Origin: Actinomycetes bacterium
GTDB lineage: Bacteria; Actinomycetota; Thermoleophilia; Solirubrobacterales; JACPNS01
Assembly: GCA_023404495.1 (NCBI GenBank)
Contig: JAEYBE010000062.1
Location: 1-58,793, forward strand
Reading direction: 5' to 3'
Length of the DNA: 58,793 nt
The translations under genes and the position numbers were made by a program. Under the pieces are notes generated by a model. The model did not search any database. It was given only the letters and a program-made list of their open reading frames with translations, and was not told where the DNA came from. This document shows, in pieces, positions 1-8,090 of this stretch. How positions within the stretch are numbered: position 1 is the stretch's first letter; each line of letters starts with the position of its first letter.

Positions 1-39
1 CCCTGGAGCCTGAGCAACGGCGACTGCGTTGCCGATTGA
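1..39 (+). CDS. 3' end of an upstream gene (partial)
   Basis: Frame 1 is open from the window edge and ends with TGA at 37-39, giving only the last 12 residues (ending GDCVAD). The rest lies outside the window, so no family can be assigned. A hairpin at 87-106 downstream would suit transcription ending after a plus-strand gene. This may simply be chance open frame. Confidence 0.35.
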   Translation, partial: PWSLSNGDCVAD

Positions 40-86
40 TTTTGGGGAGACATTTGCACCATTCTTGCTCATCTCGGCGACGCTCT

Positions 87-106
87 AGGTTCGGAAAACC
101 GAACCT
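87..106 (+). terminator. Possible terminator hairpin in the spacer before the RHS gene
   Basis: AGGTTCGG and CCGAACCT form a perfect 8-bp stem around an AAAA loop. It is followed by CGGTTGTTTCGG rather than a clean U tract, so an intrinsic terminator is only possible. The rest of 40-310 shows no gene that I can support. Confidence 0.35.
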
Positions 107-310
107 CGGTTGTTTCGGTTTGCTCACAGCGGTTCACCTGCTTGCCGAACCCATCGGGCGACCGAACACGGGCACGATTCTCGGGCTGGCCGGAACCAGC
201 GGATGTTTTCAGCGAAGCCACTGCTCAATCCGTGCGGCGTCGCGAACAGACCCAATCCCGGTCGACGATCGAAGTACGAGACAAGTGAAGCCTGAAGGGG
301 GACTCGTTCC

Positions 311-3300
311 ATGCACGGCATGTTGGCCATGATTCGCTCGCTGTTTGTTCGCAACCTGAGCTACGTTGCACCGTTCGTTCTGCTCGTGGTGCTCGCTCCA
401 ACCCTCCTCCTCGCCGGCGGCGATCAAGACAAGGGCACAGTCTCTAGCGCGAACCCGCATGCGGAAATCGGCAGCGCCATCGCCGCCAATTCCGAGAGGC
501 CGGGAGAAGTTCGCACCCTCCGGATGCGCGAGCAACGCGCGGCGGCCCGCGTGAAGCGACTGCTCCGTTCGACCTCCTCTCGGAAGGAGCGCAAGCGCAG
601 CCTCACCGCTTACAAGGATCAGGATGCCAAGCGAGCCCGAGCGTCGGTAATCGCGCACCAACCTTCCGCCATCAAGGCGACCGCGTGGAGCGCTCCTTCG
701 CTCAAGCGCGGCGAGTCGATCACCGACTACACAGACGAGCACACGGCTGTGATCGACATGCCGGGAACGGAGACTCTGGCGTTCGTTCGTTCGACCGTCG
801 AGCCAATCGCTACTGCCGTGGGCGACGGCAAGTTTGCGCCGATCGATCTCACACTGCGCCAGGAGTCCGGCGCTTACGTGGCCAAGAACTCACGCGCCAA
901 AGTCTCGTTGCCGGCAAAACTCGCCGACGGAGTCGCGTTCGGCGAGCCCGGGGGTGCTGCGGTCACGCTGCGGCTAGGCGGTCGCGCAGCGCGGGGGACG
1001 CTTTCCGGGAGTGACAAGAAGCTCTTCTACGCCAACACCGATACCGACACCGACACGATCCTCGAGGCCACACCCGAAGGCGCCGCGGTCTCGTGGACGA
1101 TTCGCTCGCCTGAAGGCCCGAGCCGTATTCCGCTGGAGTTCTCTGGCCAGGTCGGAGGATTCAAGGCCCTCGGAGACGGTGGTGTTGAATTCGACGCCGG
1201 CGCGCTCGGTCGCGGCGAAATCACAGCGCCAATTGCGTACGACGCGCAGGGAACCTCCGTGCCAGTTCGTATCGAGCTCGTCGACGGGCGCCCAGTCGTC
1301 ACGATTGAGCACAAGAATCTCGATTTGGCCTATCCGCTCGTGGTTGACCCATGGATCAGCTTCGATGGCATCCCGGCGTTCGTGGATGACGCGGGACTTA
1401 GCTCCAATGGCACCCCGAAGTCCCTCACAAATGACGGAGTCGAGACGCCGTTCGCTTTTTCAACGAGCAACACCACGAACTTCCTCTACTCGAGCACCGC
1501 CGAAAACAGCGGTTATCGAATGAAGGTCGCGATCCGAAGTGGCGCCGGCACTTCCGGATGGGCAAACCTTCTTTACAACGCTCCGAGCGGATCGACGATC
1601 TTCCGAGCGCATTTCACGATGACGAACCATGTGAACAACTACTACACGACCATTCGCGCCGGCATCGTCAATGCCGCTGGCGCATGGGAGAGTCAAAAGA
1701 ATGGCCGGTACGGTGGCTCCTGTGCGGATCCGAATGGATGCTGGTCAACTGGTTCGTTCCTGAGTAATACCACTGGTCTGTCGCAGTCAGAGATTCATTC
1801 GTGCGCGAGCGCTACATGTGGGATGGGTGGCTCTGGCGACAACAGAGCGCTGCTCCAGTTTTCCTTTGACAAGCCCGCCGGGGCGGCTTCCAACACGAGC
1901 GGTTCGTACATCAGCAGCCGCGGCGCGTACATCTATTACAGCGACTATTCCGCCCCGATCCTGACAGCTGGCGGATTCGATGTCAAATGGAAAAAGCGCC
2001 TCGGCAACTCGCTCAACCTTTCCGCCGATGACCAAGGCGGCGTCGGACTCGGGCGCTCCACATATCTGGATGCGTCAGGCCGGCAGATGATTGCCAAGAG
2101 TGCTCTGAACATGTTCGTCGACGGAGTCGCTCAGCTTCCTCAGTCGCCAGGAGTGGGCTATGAAGGCACCGGCGTTGGCCCCTACTGCACGGGCCGCTTC
2201 AACAATCCGTGTCCACAGACACACAGCGTCACCGTCACCAACTACTCCGACGCATTTGAAGGAATTCGAACCTTCCGGTTCGAGGCTGCCGACATCGTTG
2301 GTCGGACGTCAACGCAGATCAATGTTCTGAAGACAGACAACGCTGGTCCGGAAGTCGACATCTCCGGCCGGCTCGGCGCCTTCGCGCTCGAAGACACCGC
2401 GACTGGCGCGGTCGACGTGCGCACGGTGGTCAAGTCAACTCCATTTGTGATCCAGGCCATTGACGGGCAACAATCGATTCCCGGATCTGCGGCCCCCAAC
2501 AGCGAGCGCAGGTCTGGCGTCAAATCGATCTCGGCCAAGCTCTACCCCTCGAACGCCAACGGGTCGATCAATGAGACGACGCCGGCAATCAACTTCGATC
2601 AGGAAAACGGCGGCAATCCGAAACAGAGTGCCGCCGCTGAATGCGATCAGAACAACTACCCGAATGCGAAGGACAGCTGCCAGCTGAGATACGAGGGAAC
2701 CTTTGATGCGCCGGCACTCCCGCCGGGGATCTACTACTTCAAGGTGACTGCCAAAGACTGGATCGACAACACAACCAACAAGATATTCAAGGTCGCCGTT
2801 GGCGTTGCTTCAGTCGAGTCCGTCACCGAGGGTCAGTCGACCGCCCGCTACGTCCCGTTGAAGATCAAGCGCTCGGCCGGCCAGCCGGCAACGAGCACCG
2901 CGCTGCAGTTTCGATCGAGCCTTGGGGCCAAGTGGTGCGACATTTCGTCATCGGCGCTTCGAGCCGAAGACGACGTGAATGCCGGCGTCACGCCTCCGGT
3001 GGCCTTCAACGGCAGCGGGGTGACATCAGTGATAGTCGTGGATCTTGATGCCCTCCGGAAGCCGACGTCGACGACCTCTTGTACGTCGACATCGAACCGC
3101 CTGGCAGACGGCACGGTCTACCTGCGGGCCCTCCTGCCCGGGAGCTCTATCGAGGCCGCACGGGCGTCCGAGGATGTTGCAATCAACTACTCGCGCGGTG
3201 GCCTGGGCACCAGCGACGACACCGCAAACATTGGCCCTGGCTCCGTTGATCTGGTGACCGGAAATCTCTCGATCTCTCAGACCGACGTTTCTGTCGACGC

Positions 3301-6300
3301 ATACAAGAGCAGTCTCACGCTCACACGCACGTACAACTCGAGGTACGTCAACGATCCAGGTCATGTTGGGATATTCGGACCGGGCTGGAAGGCTGGCTTC
3401 CCATCCGATGGCTCCGGCGCTGCCTACACCAAAGTCACCGACTTCGCGAGCGTTGAGCTACCGGAGACAGAGCGGTTTGCTGCCGTTGAACTCGAGACGA
3501 TCAACGGCGAAGTGATCGCCTTCGAGCTTGGCTCGGATTCCAAGAGCTATATCCCCGAGCCAGGGTTTGAGTCGCTCGAGCTGACGCGAATCGAAGACGC
3601 AATTGACAGTACTCGCACAGCTGGGTTCACGCTCTACGACAAAGACAGCGGGGCCGTCACGACATTCAAGACGCGTCCAGACGGGGCGCCTCGCGAGGAA
3701 TATTTGGTTACGGACAGCTACACGACTGACGACGCGGAGTCGATCACGTTCGCTTGGGGGGTTGACTCCGTTGTCGGAAGCTACCCGACGTACGTCTTCG
3801 CCCCGGAGGCCGGACTCACATGCAGAAGCATTGGCCAATCGGCGGAAGATGCCTACGCGAATCTGCCAGTCGGATGCCAGGCGCTTCGCTTTGTGTACGA
3901 CGTGCCTTCGAATCAGTCGAACAGGCGACTGATTTCGGTCAATCTGAAGACCTATGACCCCGAGAAGAGCCCCTCACCCGGAATGGATGAGTTTGAGCTT
4001 GCCAAGTACGCCTACGACTCGAGCAAGCGCCTGATCGAAGCCCGCGACCCGAGGCTTCCGGCAGCGATGAAGACGACATACTCGTACCCGGGATCCCCAC
4101 CAGGCAGTCGCCACATTCTCACGATGAAGTCCGGCGGCACGAACCCTTACACATTCACCTACAACTCCCTTCCGGAAGACAGTTCGGCCGGGCGCCTATC
4201 TCAAGTCTCACAAGTTGACGGCTCCAACACAGCTGTAACGAACATCCGATACGCCGTCCCAACCGCCGGCGGCAGCGCGCCGTTTGATTTCTCGCAAGCA
4301 GAGGTTTCCAAATGGGGTCAGCAGCGCCCGCCATTCATGGCCGCGGCTGTTTTTGACGCTTCGAACCCGCCGAACGGCAACCCGGCCTCCAACTACGGCG
4401 TGGCGACCATGAGTTACATGGATCCGCTCGGGCGAGAGGTGAACACGCGAGCTCCAGGCGGTCGCATTTCGACAGTTGAGTACGACGCCGATGGCGATGT
4501 GACTCGCACGCTCAGTCCCGAAAACCGCGCCCGCGCGCTCGGTCTCTCGACACCAGCGGCGCGGCTCACTGCAGCGAAGAAGTGGGACACGAAGAACTTC
4601 TACGCGCAGGTGCCGGACTCAATCAACGGCCGCACGCACCTAACTCGCACCATCGGCCCGGAGCACGAGGTTCGCCTCGACGGCGGATCGCTTGTCCAGG
4701 CCCGCGCGCAGACCTCCTATTGCTATGACGAGGCGACAGAGCCAGCAGATTTCTCGTCGCGAACCTACGATGGATCCTGCTCGAGTACGAAGCTCCCTAA
4801 CGACGCCGAATCCGGGGAGCCATTCGACCTGGTCACGTCGACCAGAACGAGCGCGCTTGTGGGTGCCGACGAAGACGGCGCGGGCGGATCGACCAGTGAC
4901 GGTCGCGCGGCCGCCTCTTACTACGGAACATCTCAAGCCGAATTGAAGCTCGGGCTCGCGCAGGTCACGGCCGAAGACGCCGGCAACGGCAACCTCAACA
5001 TCAAGCGCAAGACCGACTTCAACGTCGATGGCCAGGAAACCGCTCGCTACCAACCACGGTCGCAATCGAGCGGCGAGCCGAGCACGACCAAGACCTACTA
5101 CTACGTCGCAGGGACATCCGCAGACGACCCCGATTGCTCAGGTAAATCAGAGTGGCGAGGCCTCGTTTGCAAGGTGGTGCCAGGTGCGCAGCCGACCGCC
5201 AGCGGCCTGCCCAAGCTCCCGGTCAAGAAGATCACCTACAACCGATACCGCCAGCCTTTGGGGTCGACCGAATCAGTCGTCGATGCCGCGGGCGGCACGA
5301 AGACACGCACCAGGACGTTGACTTACGACGGCGCCGGCCGCCCCTTGACTGAAGAGATCACGGCCGACATCGGCGAGCCAGTAAAGAAGACCCAGCACGT
5401 TTACAACGACAACGGTCAAGAGGTTGAGACGCGCTCGCTCAACAGCAACGGGACCACCTACAAGTCGGTCTACCGCTCCTACGACAGCCTCGGCCGCCAG
5501 ATCGGCTACGTCGATGCCGAGGGCAACATCTCAACGACGAGCTACGACATCCTCTCGCGCCCGCTAGTCGAGGGTGATCCCAAATCGACCAGAACCAACT
5601 CCTACGACGGAGTCACCGGCGACCTCAGCGCCTTGACCGATTCCGGCCTTTCGGGCGCTGGGAACTTCGCCGCCGTCCGCGACGCAGAAGGTCGAATCAC
5701 CTCCGAGGCGATGCCAGGGGGTCTTGCGAAGTCGACCGTCTACGACACGGCGGGCAACGTCACGTCGCTGACATACACGCGAACCGCCGATTGCTCAACC
5801 GGCTGCAACTGGCTGGTCAACACAGCCGAGTACAACATCCACGGTCAGATGGTGGCCCAGGACGGACTGCCGACCCAGAGCGGCGGCTCGACGAGCCAGA
5901 AGTTCGGCTATGACGGAGTAGGCAGGCTCTCGGAGGTCAAGGACACCGTTTCCGGCCAATGCGAGACCCGGCGCTACGAGTTCGACGCCGACTCAAACCG
6001 CACCGCAACGAAAACCTACACGCCAGGCAGCGGCGGCGCATGCAGCACGTCTGGTTCGCCGACCACCAAGAGCAACTCATTCGACTCGGCCGACCGGATC
6101 ACCAACGCGGGATACGAGTACGACGCATTCGGTCGGACCACGAAGGTGCCGCAGGTCGACGCGGGCGGCACCGGCGACATGAACGCCACCTACTACGCGA
6201 ATGACCTCGCTCGCTCGATCACGCAGAACGGCAAGACGCAGACGCTCGACCTTGATCCGATGCTTCGTGCCAGGACCAAGACCAAGTCGGGCGGATGGAG

Positions 6301-7165
6301 CGGCACTGAGACGTACGCCTACTCGGACGATTCCGATTCGCCCGCCTGGATCGCCGATGGCTCGGGCTGGACGCGTTACGTGCCGGGAATCGACGGCTCC
6401 GTTGCGGCAACCCAGAAGTCGAATGGTGCCCTCGCCTGGACCGTGAGCAACATTCGCGGCGACATGATTGCCGAGGCCGGTGGTGGTGGGCTCACCAATG
6501 TGCGCGAAGTTGACGAGTTTGGTTCGGTCAAGGGCGGGCTGCCATCAAGCAGGCCCTATGGGTTCCATGGTTCGAAGGTGCGGATGGCGCTGACGGATGG
6601 TGGGACGATTGCGATGGGGGTGCGCCTATATGTGCCGGGGTCCGGGCGGTTTATGCAGACCGATCCAATAATTGGGGGAACTGCGAATCCATACGAGTAT
6701 CCCAGTGACCCGATAAATGACAGCGATCTCCGCGGCACTTTCAAGGTCAAGAGAAGAGTTGTTGAGCGCCCGACCGCAAAGAAAATTCTAAAATGGCTCC
6801 GAAAACTCAACTCAGTTCAGAAAGCACACAACGGCCTCGTTGCCGGCGGAACGTGCACTTCGGTCGCGGCAGCGGTCGGTGTGCCAACAGGAGGCGTTGC
6901 CGGTGCATTCGTGGGCGCGATGTGTTCGGTCATTGGCACCGTTGCAGGGGACAAGCTGCCTACGATGCTGAAGGATCAAATTTCTGGCCTTAGAAAGGCA
7001 TTGATCACGTCCGGCAAGCACGGGACAGGAAGAGTGATTGTTCGCGCTGGCATTACATACAACGGGGGGCTTCACATCGTGAAGGCGTCTCAATGGAAGT
7101 TCTGGGCTCATTGGTATCCCGAGTACAGTCGTCCCAGCGGTGGTGGTGGCGGTGGAGGCTGGTAG
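311..7165 (+). CDS. Secreted RHS/YD-repeat polymorphic toxin-like protein
   Basis: This is a 2284-aa protein with an N-terminal hydrophobic export segment (about residues 18-36). A long unclassified N-terminal half follows. From about residue 980 (TGNLSISQTDVSV) to about 2060 there is an RHS/YD-repeat region with recurrent Y-D-x-x-G-R motifs. The conserved core end lies near residues 2115-2142 (GRFMQTDPI, then PINDSDLRG). Such proteins form a repeat shell around a C-terminal effector and are exported, like WapA of Gram-positives. The last roughly 140 residues are unrelated to the repeats. They have a basic start, a Gly/Ala/Val-rich hydrophobic stretch with two cysteines, and a poly-Gly tail ending in W. 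Base composition drops in GC over this tip. The start at 311 has GGGGGAC about 8 nt upstream; the ATG at 329 is an alternative. The toxin activity is inferred, not recognised. Confidence 0.85.
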   Translation: MHGMLAMIRSLFVRNLSYVAPFVLLVVLAPTLLLAGGDQDKGTVSSANPHAEIGSAIAANSERPGEVRTLRMREQRAAARVKRLLRSTSSRKERKRSLTAYKDQDAKRARASVIAHQPSAIKATAWSAPSLKRGESITDYTDEHTAVIDMPGTETLAFVRSTVEPIATAVGDGKFAPIDLTLRQESGAYVAKNSRAKVSLPAKLADGVAFGEPGGAAVTLRLGGRAARGTLSGSDKKLFYANTDTDTDTILEATPEGAAVSWTIRSPEGPSRIPLEFSGQVGGFKALGDGGVEFDAGALGRGEITAPIAYDAQGTSVPVRIELVDGRPVVTIEHKNLDLAYPLVVDPWISFDGIPAFVDDAGLSSNGTPKSLTNDGVETPFAFSTSNTTNFLYSSTAENSGYRMKVAIRSGAGTSGWANLLYNAPSGSTIFRAHFTMTNHVNNYYTTIRAGIVNAAGAWESQKNGRYGGSCADPNGCWSTGSFLSNTTGLSQSEIHSCASATCGMGGSGDNRALLQFSFDKPAGAASNTSGSYISSRGAYIYYSDYSAPILTAGGFDVKWKKRLGNSLNLSADDQGGVGLGRSTYLDASGRQMIAKSALNMFVDGVAQLPQSPGVGYEGTGVGPYCTGRFNNPCPQTHSVTVTNYSDAFEGIRTFRFEAADIVGRTSTQINVLKTDNAGPEVDISGRLGAFALEDTATGAVDVRTVVKSTPFVIQAIDGQQSIPGSAAPNSERRSGVKSISAKLYPSNANGSINETTPAINFDQENGGNPKQSAAAECDQNNYPNAKDSCQLRYEGTFDAPALPPGIYYFKVTAKDWIDNTTNKIFKVAVGVASVESVTEGQSTARYVPLKIKRSAGQPATSTALQFRSSLGAKWCDISSSALRAEDDVNAGVTPPVAFNGSGVTSVIVVDLDALRKPTSTTSCTSTSNRLADGTVYLRALLPGSSIEAARASEDVAINYSRGGLGTSDDTANIGPGSVDLVTGNLSISQTDVSVDAYKSSLTLTRTYNSRYVNDPGHVGIFGPGWKAGFPSDGSGAAYTKVTDFASVELPETERFAAVELETINGEVIAFELGSDSKSYIPEPGFESLELTRIEDAIDSTRTAGFTLYDKDSGAVTTFKTRPDGAPREEYLVTDSYTTDDAESITFAWGVDSVVGSYPTYVFAPEAGLTCRSIGQSAEDAYANLPVGCQALRFVYDVPSNQSNRRLISVNLKTYDPEKSPSPGMDEFELAKYAYDSSKRLIEARDPRLPAAMKTTYSYPGSPPGSRHILTMKSGGTNPYTFTYNSLPEDSSAGRLSQVSQVDGSNTAVTNIRYAVPTAGGSAPFDFSQAEVSKWGQQRPPFMAAAVFDASNPPNGNPASNYGVATMSYMDPLGREVNTRAPGGRISTVEYDADGDVTRTLSPENRARALGLSTPAARLTAAKKWDTKNFYAQVPDSINGRTHLTRTIGPEHEVRLDGGSLVQARAQTSYCYDEATEPADFSSRTYDGSCSSTKLPNDAESGEPFDLVTSTRTSALVGADEDGAGGSTSDGRAAASYYGTSQAELKLGLAQVTAEDAGNGNLNIKRKTDFNVDGQETARYQPRSQSSGEPSTTKTYYYVAGTSADDPDCSGKSEWRGLVCKVVPGAQPTASGLPKLPVKKITYNRYRQPLGSTESVVDAAGGTKTRTRTLTYDGAGRPLTEEITADIGEPVKKTQHVYNDNGQEVETRSLNSNGTTYKSVYRSYDSLGRQIGYVDAEGNISTTSYDILSRPLVEGDPKSTRTNSYDGVTGDLSALTDSGLSGAGNFAAVRDAEGRITSEAMPGGLAKSTVYDTAGNVTSLTYTRTADCSTGCNWLVNTAEYNIHGQMVAQDGLPTQSGGSTSQKFGYDGVGRLSEVKDTVSGQCETRRYEFDADSNRTATKTYTPGSGGACSTSGSPTTKSNSFDSADRITNAGYEYDAFGRTTKVPQVDAGGTGDMNATYYANDLARSITQNGKTQTLDLDPMLRARTKTKSGGWSGTETYAYSDDSDSPAWIADGSGWTRYVPGIDGSVAATQKSNGALAWTVSNIRGDMIAEAGGGGLTNVREVDEFGSVKGGLPSSRPYGFHGSKVRMALTDGGTIAMGVRLYVPGSGRFMQTDPIIGGTANPYEYPSDPINDSDLRGTFKVKRRVVERPTAKKILKWLRKLNSVQKAHNGLVAGGTCTSVAAAVGVPTGGVAGAFVGAMCSVIGTVAGDKLPTMLKDQISGLRKALITSGKHGTGRVIVRAGITYNGGLHIVKASQWKFWAHWYPEYSRPSGGGGGGGW

Positions 7166-7178
7166 CCAAGAGGAGTAG

Positions 7179-7406
7179 ATGCCCCCGATGATTAAGTCGA
7201 TACGCGCGGCGGCCGGACTGTTCTCTGCCCGTTGGCTGGCGATGCTCGCAGTCGTTTCAACCGGCTTTCTAATGGTGCTCGCGTTTTTCAGCTCAAGTAA
7301 GCCCCTTTTGACGTTCGTGAGTTTTGTCTTTATCTGGTGCTGGAGCATGACTATCGCTCGCTATGTATCTCACGAGACTGGCAACGATCATCGATCGTCA
7401 GAGTAG
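7179..7406 (+). CDS. Small two-helix membrane protein, candidate RHS immunity protein
   Basis: This 75-aa ORF begins 13 nt after the RHS stop with a good AGGAG site (AAGAGGAGTAG before ATG). It has two hydrophobic segments, about residues 17-36 and 43-60, and a short polar C-terminus. No family is recognised. In polymorphic toxin loci the gene directly downstream of the RHS tip usually encodes the specific immunity protein. A two-helix membrane protein would suit a tip with a hydrophobic glycine-rich segment that might act on membranes. Its GC content is lower than that of the surrounding genes, like the tip itself. The role is inferred from position and topology only. Confidence 0.6.
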   Translation: MPPMIKSIRAAAGLFSARWLAMLAVVSTGFLMVLAFFSSSKPLLTFVSFVFIWCWSMTIARYVSHETGNDHRSSE

Positions 7407-7891
7407 GGGTGGTGTAGCGGAGCAGGTCGATTTGCAGATTGGCCGCGGACCTGCCCAAAGCGCAGTCGACGCTCGATCGTTGGGGGGAGCACCGGGCACT
7501 AACTGGCCACGTCGGGGGCTCGTCGCTTGCACCAACCGCGTTTGAAAGCGGGGTGCGCCCAACGTGGTTGTATTGGCGCCTGACTGACTTCAATGGCGGG
7601 CGCTTTGTTTTCCTCAGTATTCGATATGCGGCTGCTAGCAGCGCCTCGGCGTCTCCGCAGTGAAAGATCGACGCCGGGGTCTTCCACATACCGGTGGCTA
7701 GCTACCGATCAGAGGCGTGTCGCGAAAGTCCAATCGAGTTCTCCAGCCGGTGAACAAACACGGAGCGCCGAGGATCCCTGCGGTTCCTGAGAACGGCTTC
7801 GAGGACGTCATTCAGATTCATCCACATGAAGTTCAGTCACTTCGAGAGCTAGGACGGCCGCCTACTCTGGCCGACCACGTCCGTCGGCGCG
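7407..7891. other. 485-nt stretch without a supported gene
   Basis: Short ORFs occur on both strands but none has a recognisable fold, a convincing ribosome site or conserved-looking composition. An imperfect 16-bp dyad (CGGTGGCTAGCTACCG) lies near 7691-7706. One plus-strand frame (about 7717-7880) reads plausibly protein-like but runs into the antisense of the minus gene at 7892. The stretch may be remnant DNA left by exchange of RHS tip and immunity modules. Confidence 0.4.
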
Positions 7892-8077
7892 CTACCAGAT
7901 CGAACCCGTGTCGCGCTCGCCCACACCCTCGAGCAGCGCCGCCCGCAGCCACCCAGACTGACGCTCCTCCTCGACCGGCGGCGGGGCCGCCGTGTCGAAG
8001 AGGAAGCGCTCAATGCCCGCGATCAGCGCTGCTGCGTCTTCGGGCGTTGGGTCTGGTGTGAACTTCAATTCGGGCAC
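7892..8077 (-). CDS. Small AccE-like protein (acyl-CoA carboxylase epsilon-like)
   Basis: A 61-aa ORF with a GTG start lies 13 nt after the stop of the acylase gene, so it is probably co-transcribed. The pattern TPEDAAALIAG, an acidic linker, GWLRAAL and a terminal W resembles the small epsilon subunit of actinobacterial acyl-CoA carboxylases, which binds the beta subunit. No carboxylase beta chain is adjacent; an alpha chain lies at 16559. The similarity is short and the assignment is tentative. A plain hypothetical protein is the alternative. Confidence 0.45.
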   Translation of the reverse strand: MPELKFTPDPTPEDAAALIAGIERFLFDTAAPPPVEEERQSGWLRAALLEGVGERDTGSIW

Positions 8078-8090
8078 GATGCCGGGCAGA

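Noticed and set aside
7407..7891. Short ORFs on both strands between the RHS locus and the acylase operon
   Set aside because: They lack recognisable domains or ribosome sites and overlap each other. Described only as a gene-free stretch.
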